Of a stretch of DNA of 64,000 nt, positions 33,935 to 45,964 are shown piece by piece (position 1 is the stretch's first letter; every line of letters starts with the position of its first letter). The stretch comes from Aralia elata (lineage: Eukaryota; Streptophyta; Magnoliopsida; Apiales; Araliaceae). The notes beneath the pieces are model-generated. The model did not search any database. It saw only the letters and a list, made by a program, of their open reading frames with translations, and was not told where the DNA came from. The stretch is taken from contig CM068388.1 in assembly GCA_034770075.1 (NCBI GenBank), forward strand, positions 20,641,206 to 20,705,205, in the 5' to 3' direction. The translations under genes and the position numbers were made by a program.

Positions 33935-34263
33935 AACTCTAATCAACTGAGACGGTAATTTAAATACTACGAGCTGGCTTTGTCCAACCGATAATATAAT
34001 TTTATTCCTATAATTGATATTCTTCAATTAATTATTATACTACAAGCTGGCTTTGCCCAACCGATAATATAATTTTATTTCTATAATTGGTATTCTTTAA
34101 TGCTTAATTATATTCATGTCTAGTTGTCTATTTTTTTATTATTTACATATGGTACCACCTATCCTTATTATAAAATTTGGTGGGAACCTTTTTACCATTC
34201 ATATACTTGTGGGAATAATCTGTCTACACGGATTATCGCATGCCGGGTGAAAATTCATTTACA

Positions 34264-34265
<2 letters not shown>

Positions 34266-34330
<65 letters not shown>
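34266..34330. repeat. AT microsatellite in the Copia leader
   Basis: About 65 bp of alternating AT between PBS and gag. It makes spurious YIYI-rich frames on both sides. Confidence 0.95.
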
Positions 34331-34333
<3 letters not shown>

Positions 34334-34435
34334 GTCGTTGCATTTTATCTCATAGTTTATCTTCTCCATATCATACATGCAATTATTTATTACTTGTTTT
34401 AATAAATAATGAAATTATGTTTTAACTTATAATAG

Positions 34436-35455
34436 ATGGCAAACTTGGCAAAAATAGATTTTTCAATTCTGAAAATCTCTGGAGACAACTATTTGGCGTG
34501 GGCACTTGACGCAGAATTACATCTTAGTGCAAATGAGTTAGAAAAGACTATTGAATCAGGAAACACGGCCACTACGGCACAAAATGCAAAAGCTATAATT
34601 TTTCTTCGTCATCACATTGATGAAGGATTAAAAACTGAGTATTTAACAGTCAAAGATCCTTTGACCTTATGGACACAATTAAAGGAAAGATTTGACCATC
34701 AAAAATTGGTTGTTCTACCTAATGCCAAATTTGAGTGACTTAATTTAAGGCTACAAGATTTTAAATCAATTACGGATTATAGTTCCAATATTTATAGAAT
34801 AACTTCTACTTTGGCTTTATGTGGAGATCCAGTTTCTGAACCTCAATTGCTTGAAAAGACGCTTTCAACTTTTCATCCCACCAACATGATTTTGTCACAA
34901 CAATACAGACAGAGTAAGTTCACAAAATTTAGTGAATTATTGTCTATCCTACTTGTTGCAGAAAAGAATAATGAATTGTTGTTGAAAAATCATCAAGTAC
35001 GGCCAACGGGTTCTGCTCCATTGCCGGACATTAACAGCACGTCATTCCAGAAGAATAAGCGTGACAATAAATGGCAACAAAATAAGAAGTCTTGGGGACG
35101 AAAAAATAAACGAGGCCATTATAACAACACGTTTTCAAACCGTAACAATTCAAGCTACCAGAAGTGGCAAGTACCTGGGCCTAGTAAAAATAAAGAAAAT
35201 GCAGCACAGACAAAGAACAAACCAGATGTTTGTTTCAGGTGTGGGATGAATGGGCATTGGTCGCGTACTTGTCGTACGCCGAGACATCTGGTTAATTTAT
35301 ACCAGGAGTCTCAAAAGAACAAAGTAATGGAGGCAGAAACAAACTTTGTTAATCATCAATTGAATATTGTTGATGTTCCACCAATGACCAATAATGAGGA
35401 AAAGGTTGGCGATATTACTGGACCTTCTGAAAGCATCTTTTGGGATATCGATTAA
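34436..35455 (+). pseudogene. gag of the Copia element, one in-frame stop
   Basis: ATG at 34436 opens MANLAKIDFSILKISGDNYLAWALDAELHL, the usual start of this Copia gag class. A TGA at 34736-34738 replaces an expected Trp codon (TGG to TGA). The same frame then continues through the UBN2-type gag core (LEKTLSTFHPTNMILSQQYR), a basic Asn/Lys-rich stretch and one zinc knuckle CFRCGMNGHWSRTC, to a TAA at 35453-35455. About 339 codons in all. Gag coats element RNA in the cytoplasmic particle. Protease and pol follow in the same frame after a 150-bp spacer with stops, so a gag-pol link would need readthrough, splicing or separate initiation. Confidence 0.9.
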
Positions 35456-35602
35456 TTCCTTGTTTTTATTAAGCACTCTTCATGTATAATATTATTATTT
35501 TTCATTTTGTACGAATAATATTATGTTTTTTTTATGAATAAAATTATAAATGATATGTAACTTTTCTTATCTACGTTTTTCTTTTGTGTCAGACCAACTT
35601 TA

Positions 35603-38600
35603 ATGGATATGGAAGATATGTGTTTAGCAGACAGTGCAACAACTCATACAATCCTTCAAAGTGAGAAATATTTTTCACAACTAATCAAAGCTAAGGGAAA
35701 CGTAGGAACTATCTCTGGCACATCAAATTTAATCGAGGGATTTGAAAAAGCTAGTTTCTTGCTACCAAATGAGACACAATTTTTTATCAAAAATGCTCTA
35801 TATTCTAGTAAATCAAGAAGAAATTTGCTTAGTTTTAAAGATATTCGACTAAATGATTTTCATATTGAAACAACAAATGAAAATGATAATGAATATCTTC
35901 TCATCACTTTTTCTATTTCTGGAAAGAAGAACATCCTAGAAAAACTTCATTCAATTTCTTCTGGATTATATATTATGAAAATTAGAGCAATTGAGTCTCA
36001 TACTGTTATGATTCCAAAATTCATAGATCCCAAATCCTTCATGCTTTGGCATGAAAGACTCGGTCATCCAGGCACGTCAATGATGCGCCGCATTATTGAA
36101 AATTCTACTGGTCATCCTCTCAAAAATCAAAAGATTTTTCCTAGTAGTGATTTTCCTTGCTCTGCATGTTCTCGAGGAAAATTAATTGTTCGACCATCAC
36201 CAACAAAAGTTTATAAAGAAACCCCAAAATTTTTAGAGAGAATACAAGGAGACATTTGTGGACCCATTCATCCATTGTCTGGACCATTTCGATATTTCAT
36301 GGTTTTAATAGATGCTTCAACTAGATGGTCTCATGTTTGTCTCCTCTCCTCTCGAAATTTTGCCTTCTCTAAACTTCTTGCTCAAATAATCAAGTTACGG
36401 GCTCAGTTTTCAGATCATCCAATCAAATCAATTCGACTTGATAACGCAGCTGAATTTTCATCAATGACATTTAATGACTTTTGTATGACTATTGGAATCT
36501 CCATTGAACATTCTGTTCCTCATGTACATACACAAAATGGTTTAGCTGAATCTTTAATAAAAAGACTTCAACTGATTGCACGTCCATTAATATTAAGGGC
36601 TAATTTACCTACTTCAGTGTGGGGTCATGCAATTCTTCACGCTGCAGCCATTATTCGAGTAAGGCCAATGGCTCTTCAGAAATTTTCTCCTATACAGTTA
36701 GTTCTTGGTCAGATACCCAACATATCACACTTTCGAGTTTTTGCAAGTGCAGTATATGTTCCTATTGCACCTCCACAAAGAACTAAAATGGGAGCCCAAC
36801 GAAGAATTGGTATTTATGTTGGTTTTGATTCTCCTTCTATTATTAGATATCTTGAACCTTTAACTGGAGATGTTTTTACTGCACGTTATGCAGATTGTCA
36901 TTTTAATGAATTTGTATTTCCACCGTTAGGAGGAGAGAAATTTTTAAATAAAAAACCCTCTGAAATATCATGGAATGCATCAGGATTCAATTCACTTGAT
37001 CCTCGAACAGGACAATGTGAAATTGAAGTTCAAAGAATTATTTATTTACAAAATATTGCAAATCAAATGCCAGATGCATTTAATGATGCTAGAAAAGTGA
37101 TAAAGTCACATACACCTGCAGTGAATACTCCAGCAAAGATATAAATACCTATCCAAAAATCAATTCCTGAAGAATTGACAAATAAGATAATAGAAGAATC
37201 TAAACCACGCCAGAAACGTGGAAGACCGGTCGGTGCAAAAGATACCGTACCTCGCAAACAAAAGGCAAATAAGGGAATCCTAGAAGGAATACCCGCTCCA
37301 GAAGTAGCACTTGTTCCAAAAGTGGGAAAACCCCCAGAAGAGGTACAAAATCTTATCGAAGGAATAAGAGATGAACATTAAGAGATCTCCATAAATTATG
37401 TACATGATGAGAAAATATGGGATCGAAGCAAAGTCATGATTGATGATATATTTGCTTTCTCTATAGCATCAGATATTACTTTAATTCCTGACACGGATCC
37501 TGAACCACAAAACGTGGAAGAATGTCGAAAAAGAAAAGATTGGCCAAAATGGAAAGATGCTATTCAAACTGAGCTACAATCTTTATTGAAAAGAGAAGTA
37601 TTTGGACCAGTAGTCCAAACACCACTGGGCGTAATCCCGGTTGAAAACAAATGGGTATTTGTACGAAAGCGAAATGAGAAAAATGAAATTGTGAGATATA
37701 AAGCCCGACTTGTAGCTCAAGGGTTTTCACAAAGACCTGGTATTGATTATCAGGATACATACTCTCCAGTAATGGATGGAGTCACTTTTCGTTTTCTGAT
37801 AGGTATGGCAACCATGGAAGGTTTAGAAACACGTCTGATGGATGTTGTAACAGCATACCTATATGGCTCACTTGACAGTGAAATCTACATGAGAATCCCA
37901 GAAGGATTGAAAATGGCTGAATTACAAAGGCCCCGTCATATATATTCAATCAAGTTGCAACGCTCATTATATGGATTGAAACAGTCTGGTCGTATGTGGT
38001 ATAATCGACTTAGTGATTATTTAATAAAAGACGGGTATATAAATAATCAAGTATGTCCATGTGTTTTTATTAAGAAAACACAAAGTGGATTTACCATTAT
38101 TGCTATATATGTGGATGATTTAAATCTTGTAGGTACTCCTGAAGAACTCACAAGAACTACTACTTATTTAAAAGATGAATTTGAAATGAAAGATCTTGGA
38201 AAGACAAAATTCTGTTTGGGAATACAAGTGGAACATTTAGCATCTGGAATTTTCATTCATCAATCCACATATACTGAAAAGATTCTGAGTCGTTTTCATA
38301 TGGATAAAGCTCACCCTTTGACTACCCCGATGGTTGTCCGATCTCTAGAAGTTGATAAAGATCCATTTCGGCCTCTAGAAAGTGGGGAAGAAGTCCTTGG
38401 ACCTGAAGTTCCATACCTAAGTGCAATAGGTGCTCTTATGTATCTTGCAAATTGTACACGACCTGATATTACTTTTGCTGTCAACTTGTTGGCAAGATAC
38501 AGTTCTTCTCCAACTAAAAGACATTGGGATGGGGTCAAACACATTTTGAGGTACCTCCGTGGAAGTATAGATCTTGGGTTATTTTATCCAAGAGATTCAA

Positions 38601-39106
38601 CGTCACAATTGGTTGGATATGCCGATGCAGGATATTTATCAGATCCACACAATGGGAGATCACAAACAGGTTATGTATTTACATATTGTGACACTGCTAT
38701 ATCCTGGAAATCCACAAAGCAAACCATGACAGCTACATCTTCAAATCACTCAGAGATTCTCGCTATACATGAAGCAAGCAGAGAGTGTGTTTGGTTGAGA
38801 TCAATTATTCTGCATATTCAAGAGTCATGCAGATTACCATCAATCAAAGACATTCCTACAATTTTGTATGAGGATAATGCTGCATGCATTGCTCAACTTA
38901 GAGGAGGATATATCAAGGGAGATAGAACAAAACACATTTCACCTAAATTCTTCTTCACGCATGAGCTGCAAAAGAAAGGTGATATAGATGTGCATCAAAT
39001 TTGATCATGTGATAATCTGGCAGACTTATTCACAAAGTCACTACCAAATGCAACGTTTTCAAAGCTTCGACAAAAGATCGGAATGCGTCGACTGAAAGAC
39101 TTATAA
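35603..39106 (+). pseudogene. pol of the Copia element (PR-IN-RT-RNase H), three in-frame stops
   Basis: A single frame of 1,167 codons runs from ATG 35603 to TAA 39104-39106. Protease: CLADSATTHT near residue 10. Integrase: HERLGH...CSAC zinc domain (about 150-195), then the catalytic triad in GDICGP, IRLDNAAEF and NGLAES. RT: NKWVFVRKRNEKNE..YKARLVAQGFSQ, with the active site YVDDLNLVG near residue 840. RNase H: GYADAGYLSD, then HSEILAIHEA and YEDNAACI. In-frame stops interrupt it: TAA at 37142-37144 and 37379-37381, both in the integrase-RT linker, and TGA at 39002-39004 (CGA to TGA is the likely change) in RNase H. Catalytic motifs are otherwise intact. This element cannot make full pol itself, although its LTRs are identical. 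Confidence 0.93.
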
Positions 39107-39221
39107 TATATTTATGTAAAAGATATGTACTCTTTTTCCCTTCGTTAAGTTTTTCCCACTGGGTTTTCTTAACAAGGTTTTTAATGAGACATAATCTATT
39201 ATCTTAGGAAATCAGGGGAAG

Positions 39222-39425
39222 TATTATAAAATGATTTCCTCTTTTCATTCTTCATCCGTGGGCTAAGGCATTTGCCTATATAAGTTAATAAATTGAATGG
39301 AAGAGGTGCAACTTTTGATTGCTCCGATTCTCTCTCTATTCTCTCTATTTCTTTCTGCTTTCTTTGCTTTCCCAAAATTGCAAGAGAATAAATATTTAGA
39401 TAACTTCTGTTAAAGTTTTATAACA
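39222..39425 (+). repeat. 3' LTR of the Copia element
   Basis: Identical to the 5' LTR; the TATA-like motif is at 39277-39284. Confidence 0.95.
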
Positions 39426-39430
39426 CTTTG

Positions 39431-40810
39431 TATAATTATTTTTAATTCAAAATCAAATAACATGAAACATTTTTATTACTAGCAACATATTATATTACAA
39501 ATATTACGAATTTATAATAAAACAATCTAATAACTACAATATAATCGAGTCGGAAGTGACATGATATATCCTTTATTCAACCCTAATTTTATAGAGTTTA
39601 AAAAATTGAGTCTTATTAGGATCGGAATTGAGCGGATCCCGTTGATTTCAGGTAAAATTACCAAGCCTAAATAATTCCTAAAGAAAGCCAAATAGAAAAT
39701 GACATTGTTCCGAAAACTTCTTTGGTAAATCAATACTCGTATTGGATATTGATGTACCTTTTCTCAAATAAAAAGTTAATATATGTACGATGGGTCTCAT
39801 GACAAATAGTTAGATAAATCAAAAAATTTCTAAAAGATACCCAAAGTCACCTGGAATAAATCAAAATTACTCATCCATTACAAAACAAAGTGACCATTAG
39901 GTCGTTTATTTTCTTAACCGGTCACTTTGTTTTCCCCCTCCTTCATTGTACTAATTCACTACATTATTCTATTTTCATTACTCATTTTCATTAGAAGCAA
40001 GTTGATAAGAAGATAGATTTAACTAGGTTTTTTCATTTCTTTTAAAAATTAGTTAGATAACATAAATTGATAATTATTTTTGTTGTTTTATTTTTTATCT
40101 AAAAGGTAAAATTTTGAACTTCTCATATAAATATTTTATGGAGTTTAAATTGAGATTTGTGAAGTGCAAACATCAATTTCATAAATTAGCTACAATTAAT
40201 ATAAATAATATTGTGATGTATGTAGGTACTCAGTTATGTATATTATGATGTATGTATGTAAATGTGTGTTGTTCTAATACATGCACTTGAGATGGTACTT
40301 AGTTCTTATTTAATGTCAAATTTGATAATTCTAATTGACTCAAGTAATTCATGTTTATTAAATAAATAGGGTACAAATAATTAGTAAGTCAATTTGTAAT
40401 TAATCTATTTAATTAATATTATAATTAAATACAAAAAACTTATTTACTTTATCTCATAATCATAAGGTTTGATTTTATTTATTTTTTTACTTAATCTTTT
40501 ATTATCTCAGTGTGAATTTGCAATCTGTATTGTATGTTAATTCATTTTATATGACATATTAATTTGTTATTTAGAATATAAAACTATTATACTTACTTAT
40601 TAAGATCTTAAAATGAGCAAACATCATTTTTATATGGCATGTAATAGTTAGCTAGATACTCATTATATTTATTTGTTATAAAGAATCAAAAAATATCATT
40701 CTTAAAACTAAATATGAATAACTAAGTTTAGTTTTTTTTTTTGTTTTTTAAGATTTAGTTGGATAAAATAAAGTGATATCTATATTTTAAATACATGAAT
40801 TAAGTTATAT

Positions 40811-40871
<61 letters not shown>

Positions 40872-41020
40872 GTATAAGTAAATGAGGACTGATATTATCC
40901 TTACAACAGATCTCAGTCGTCCATTCGCGGATCGAACAGTGTAGAGGAACCCCAATTCTCACTTTAATATAGGGGCACCCACAGTTTAGTTCTGCGAATC
41001 GAAAAAGTGACTAAAATGTC
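39431..41020. other. AT-rich non-coding stretch of copy B
   Basis: Matches 17155-18694 of copy A. Holds the inverted repeat at 39882-39933 and an AT/TA run at about 40810-40872. No gene seen. Confidence 0.7.
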
Positions 41021-42203
41021 TGAAAGTATTATGCCCTCAAGTCAATGACATTAATGTAATAAGCATTTATTTTGTAATATTGTTCATTTATTAATAAAAG
41101 TATTCATTTAATTAAAGGCATACGTTATCCATGATTAATTGGTTGAATTAGTTAAATGTGATAAACCCATAGTTTTGGAGCAATGCTTTAAGAATCATGA
41201 TAATGATCACGCTAATGAGATCTAAATTAAAGATAACTTAAAACTAGAAAGTTGCTAATCTTTGATCACTAATGTGAGATTACTGATTCCGGATAGATTA
41301 ATACATACTATGCTTGCTCTGTTGAAGATGATTATTGATCTAATAATCATTTGTGTGGAGACACTAAAGCAAGAATGTAGGTGCTTATTGGAGAATAAGT
41401 TCACTGAACGTGACTCGCTTTAAGGAATACCCAATGGAGTTTTATTTACTTGACAATAGGAGTTCCTATAGTGATAGTAGTACAAGTGATCTTTGGACTT
41501 GAGATCATCATAGTATTTTGTGTATTCTGAATTATGCTTTGTCATATTCCTAACTCTTTGGGAGTATAATAGGGTATGCTCGGGTATAACAAAGTGTACA
41601 TGGAGGTAGGTGAATGATCAACAAAGGACCAACCACTTCTAGTAAAGGAATGGAATGTCCTATGCGATTTGGCAAATGATAACTCTAAAATCGTTGGCCA
41701 AGGTGAATGGAAATTAGAAAGGAGTTTCTAATTTACATTAATCAAAGTTATGTATTTTAGAGTCGAAATGCATATGATTAAATAAATATGATTTGTCAAT
41801 AATTCTATGTCTTATGTTTAATCGAGACATTGTATGGTAGAATGATTGAATTGTAGGGTAACTATTCATGGAATATGTTCTTTGTGATTAAACGTTGAAT
41901 TCATATTATCCGGATAGTCATGGTACATTATCGTAAGGTGTCACTCAGGATTTAAAATAAATATTATTTATTTATATTTGAATTAAAGGAGTTTAATTCA
42001 TTATAAATAATATTGGAATGGTTCTAATTTATTTATTATATTTATCAGCTTAATATTGAACCTAGAGGGTCACACCATAAAAAGAGATATATAATTAAAT
42101 AAGTGATTGACTTAATAATAATAAATTAAGTGTATTTAATTTATTAGTGGAATAAATTAAATAGTTTAATATTTATAATTAAGTATTTGGAGAAATACTA
42201 TTA

Positions 42204-42237
<34 letters not shown>

Positions 42238-42643
42238 AAATATATTGGCTAAATAAATATTTGGAGAAATACTAGTATTTATAATTAAGTATTCTCAAAA
42301 CCTAAAAAGTTAGGAGAGAGAAAACTAGTGTTAGCCACCCAAGGTCTAGTAGAATATAAATTCATCTTCTTCGATCAATATACTCTTGATGGATCATCTC
42401 TTGGGCATTGCACGCTATTGTAACAAACGTTTGATTCGAGGAATTGGAGAAGTACGAAGGAATAAGGGAGGTGAACTCGTAGCTATTCAAAGGTTGAATC
42501 TGCAAAGATATAGTTCCTTCTTCTTTGTTTTCAATTAATAATATCACATAAGATGATTCGTAAGATTGCAAAAAATTTAAATTTGATTTATGTCATGCTT
42601 TCATTTTATTACAATATGATTGTATGTATGTTCTCTTTCTACA
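41021..42643 (+). mobile_element. Angela-like Copia 5' LTR in copy B
   Basis: It starts TGAAAGTATTATGC and ends CTTTCTACA, followed within 10 bp by a PBS. Related LTRs stand at 18695 and, on the minus strand, 48397-50215 and 60260-62077. The internal region runs only a short way before SIRE-like sequence begins. Confidence 0.75.
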
Positions 42644-42652
42644 GACTTATAG

Positions 42653-42665
42653 TGGCATCAGAGCC
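42653..42665 (+). other. Primer binding site behind the Angela-like LTR
   Basis: TGGCATCAGAGCC, one mismatch from TGGTATCAGAGC(C). Confidence 0.7.
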
Positions 42666-42714
42666 ATCCTTATGCGAGTTATTAATTATTTTTGATTCAT
42701 ATATATGTTGTGTT

Positions 42715-44385
42715 AGGAATCACATGTTTAAATTTGATGTTGTGATACTAATGTATATGTGTTTCAGTAGCTGAATTGTAAAGTACTTAAAAAGATTTTG
42801 ATGTACAAGGACTTAGATAGAAAAGATCAAACTTGTAAGGTTGATCTAACGAGCTAAAATGATAAGGCTAGACTGATCGTAGAGTACTACATAAGCCATC
42901 ACAGAGCATCCAGTTAAGGATCATAGAGCAGTCAGCCAACTTGGAGTTTAGTCAGCAAAGCTTCGCAGAGTTAAGCATGTCATCGTAGAGCTTGCCAGAC
43001 AAACGTAGAATGAGGCTCGGCCAGTCGCAGAGCTCCCTCTCATCATCACAGAGTTTTCCAGGCAAACATAAAGTGAGTCTCGGCCAGTCGCAAAGCTCCC
43101 TCTCAGCATCGTAGAGTTAGCCAGGCAAACACAGAGTGGCTCGGCAGATCGTAGAGTCAATACTGTCAACGGTCAAGCAAGATGGTAGAGTTACATCTGC
43201 AGGAACAAGATGGTAGTACTTAAGAAGATCAAGGAGCAAAACGTTGATACCGTTTCTAGGTGATCAAAATGCAATATGATAGATTACAATGAACATCTGT
43301 AAGAATCAAGTCACATCAATAGATCGTACAGTCAGTCAAACACTCTACGATCCTCATTAGACGAGGCAACCAAGAATTAAATTGAATATTTTAGGTTGCC
43401 CATAATAAATTGCTAACATCCATATCAGTAAAGTGACCTGCCCAAGACAGTTGCTGAATACTTAATTCATCAGAAGGAAGAATCAAAGTCAATGGGGAAC
43501 AAACAGTTATAGTCTGCAAATATTCTGAGCACTGTTCCTGCCACTATCACCCCACTATTGCGCACAACAAGGAATAAACTATTTTAAGTTCAATAACGAA
43601 TCTTAACGGGAATATTAGATGCAACGGTCTCATTTTAACAAAAGAATTCAGAGGCATCTATATAAGGCAAATAGATTGGAGAATCAAATAAGTAAGTACA
43701 AAAATAAAGAAACAAATCTGTCAAAACCTCACTCTACGATCTCAAGCGAAATATCTTGCTTCGCTACTAAATTCATCAAATCATATGCTTCAAGCAACTT
43801 AGTAGCAACAAAACCAAACACTCTTAATCAAGTGAAAGGGTCAACAGGTGACCAACTAGTTCCAAGTTTGCTAGACTTGAAGAGTACTTAGTGTACTAGG
43901 TGATTCTAAGGTTACGGATCTTAGTCTACAGTGTTCCAAGTCTGCTGGACTTGACAAAGTTCAATAGTGAACTAGAGTTCCAAGGCTGCTGGCTTTGAAG
44001 AGTACTTAGTGTACTGGAGTTCTAAGGCCACTGGCCTTGAAGGAATCTTAGTGATTCAAGTTGTAAAGATATCCTTAGTGGATTTACTACTCGAGGAGTA
44101 GAACAGTGGAGTAGGAGTCTTGTGTGCTCTGAACCACTTAAAATCTTGTGTTTCTCTCTGTACTCTATAACTACCATAATTGCTATAACTATTATATCAC
44201 TGCTTTATCATATACGTTATAGTTGTTCTATCTTTAAGGGGGTTTTCAATCATATATTCCGCTATGCTTAATTAACTTGTTTATTAACTAATCTGATAAG
44301 TCATTCTTTTGAAAACAAGATAAAAAGTTTTAAAGTATCTATTCAACCCCGCTTCTAGATATCTTTGTGCCTCTAAAAACTAACA
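42715..44385 (+). mobile_element. 5' LTR of a SIRE/Maximus-like Copia element (left edge uncertain)
   Basis: The right end AAAACTAACA (44385) adjoins a PBS. The left edge lies somewhere between about 42700 and 42880; the partner LTR is beyond the window, so neither edge nor TSD can be checked. The stretch 42878-43190 is packed with CGTAGAG-type motifs, and the inverse ACTCTACG occurs at 43342 and 43731. Confidence 0.65.
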
Positions 44386-44387
44386 AT

Positions 44388-44399
44388 TGGTATCAGAGC
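44388..44399 (+). other. Primer binding site of the SIRE-like element
   Basis: TGGTATCAGAGC exactly, three bases inside the LTR. Confidence 0.9.
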
Positions 44400-44439
44400 A
44401 AGTTCTCATTATTAAAGCCTAACCCGCTTAAGTAGATCA

Positions 44440-45850
44440 ATGACACAAACTAGAAATGGCTCTAAGCTAGGTGGAAGAAACAAACCACCTCTTTGCAACA
44501 AAGATAAATTTGTCAACTGAAAAATTCGCATATAGGCATGCATGGATGCCATCGATGATGATTTATTTAATGTTATCATCAGTGGGCCCTACGTACCAAC
44601 AAAGCTAATGCCAACTACTAACGATCTAAATAAAGTCTCAATTAAATTAAGAAAAGATTGGACACATGCAGAGAGGAAAATAGTTCAGCTGGACAAGAGA
44701 GCCAAAATTATTTTATTCATGGCTTTAAAAGATGAGCTATTTGAAAATGTTGTAGGAAGTTTGGGATGCACTGCTAATCATGAATGAAGGGACTAAAGAA
44801 GTTAGAGAAAATAAACAGTCATTGCTCACACAACAGTGTGAAACGTTTACCCACATCTCTAGGGAAAACATTATTTTCACATATGAAAGGTTCAACGTGC
44901 TACTCAACTCTCTTCGAGTTTATGGAAAGATTTATCCAAACAAAGATTTCATCATCAAATTCATGAAAGCCTTGCTAAGCAAGTGGGATGCCAAAACCAC
45001 TGCCATTAGAAAATCAAAGAATCTTCGTGAAATGATTGTGCATATGTTATATGGCAACCTTTTCACCTATAAATTGGAGCTGACTCAGAAAGCAGAAACC
45101 CTGTCAGAAGGAAAGAGGAATTGCTCTCAAGGCATCTATATCAAAGAGAGCTGACAAAAATGACTCAGATGATGATGATGAAGAAATCAATGATGAAGGA
45201 GCTGCCATGCTTGTCAAACACTTCAAAAGGTTCGTTGGCAAAAACAACAGATTGAGGAAATTCAGTAACAGCAATGAAGAACAAGCAAGTGATTTATGCT
45301 ACAACTGTAAACAACCAGGTCACTTCATTGCAAATTGCGATAAACCTCTAAGAGAAGAATTGAGAAAGCATAAGAAGAATTCACATTCAAAGAAAAGTCT
45401 CAAAGGCCATCATAAGTTCAAAAAGAAAGATAAAGGATTTGTAGCTGAGAATTCATGGAGTGACTCAAATAGTGACTTAAACTATGAGTCAAACGAAGAT
45501 GAAGAACCACACAGAGCCAATCTATGCTTAATGGCAAAAGAAAGAAAAATCAAAGAATTCAACATTGATGAGGTATTTGATTTTTACTCGAAGGATCGTA
45601 GAGTCTGGCAGAACTCACTCTACGCACCAACCTGGCAAGAATCGTAGAGTTGACTTCCACTCTAAGAAATATGTGAATCGTAGAGTTGTGTGGAAGCAGA
45701 AGGAATATAAGCCAAAAGGAAAAGCTGTGAACCACTACTATCCACATATGTTTAAGACAAAAAGGAATCCATACTAATACACAAACATGCATTATATTCA
45801 ATGCTATACATGTTATAAATATGGTCATAAAGCCACAAAATGCTATTTTA
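44440..45850 (+). pseudogene. gag of the SIRE-like element, frameshifted
   Basis: Coding similarity starts near ATG 44440 and is spread over three frames: 44542-44787 (FNVIISGPYVPTKLM, then a KAIILFMAL-like helix), 44780-45154 (LLTQQCETFTH...KFMKALLSKWDAKTTAI...LYGNLFTYKLEL) and 45207-45647. The middle block is the conserved SIRE gag pattern LP..W..K.TAI...L..L.G.L..YE. Two zinc knuckles are readable: CYNCKQPGHFIANC (about 45300-45340) and a second CYTCYKYGHKATKC (about 45805-45846). Between them three CGTAGAGT motifs encode RRV. At least two frameshifts and several stops make it non-functional. Confidence 0.8.
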
Positions 45851-45964
45851 ATGATTTCTATCTTGTGCTTCATAGACCTAAAATTAAGCAGATTTGGGTC
45901 TCCAAGGCTACTAATAAATCTGGACCCAAGCAAGTTTGGGTACCAAAATGAAAGTTAATCCCTT

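Larger units (their letters stand above)
33712..39430 (+). mobile_element. Complete Ty1/copia element (33717-39425), TSD CTTTG
   Basis: Identical 204-bp LTRs (33717-33920 and 39222-39425) begin TATTATAAAATG and end TTTATAACA. CTTTG flanks both sides, and copy A (17150 onward) preserves the empty site. Order: LTR, PBS, AT-rich leader, gag, spacer, protease-integrase-RT-RNase H, polypurine tract AGGGGAAG (39213-39221), LTR. Short LTRs, the TTATCAGCACGA PBS and ADSATTHT protease suggest a Bianca-like lineage. Confidence 0.93.
32217..42425. repeat. Segmental duplication copy B (interrupted by 33717-39425)
   Basis: It starts at GATCCACGTGG like copy A and carries the same order of parts: TRIM, AT-rich stretch, inverted repeat, AT run and Angela-like LTR head. 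About 4.5 kb without the Copia insertion and TSD. At 33565-33572 it keeps a TATAAATA within a ~24-bp stretch that copy A lacks. Confidence 0.85.

Noticed and set aside
34124..34425. YIYI-rich reading frames
   Set aside because: Products of the AT microsatellite in the Copia leader.
15657..42425. Copies A and B as the two LTRs of one giant element
   Set aside because: There are no TG...CA ends, no PBS after A and no polypurine tract before B, and the interval is only about 850 bp. A duplicated segment fits better.
45559..45933. Minus-strand 124-codon frame
   Set aside because: Antisense to the SIRE-like gag second-knuckle region; no recognisable protein.
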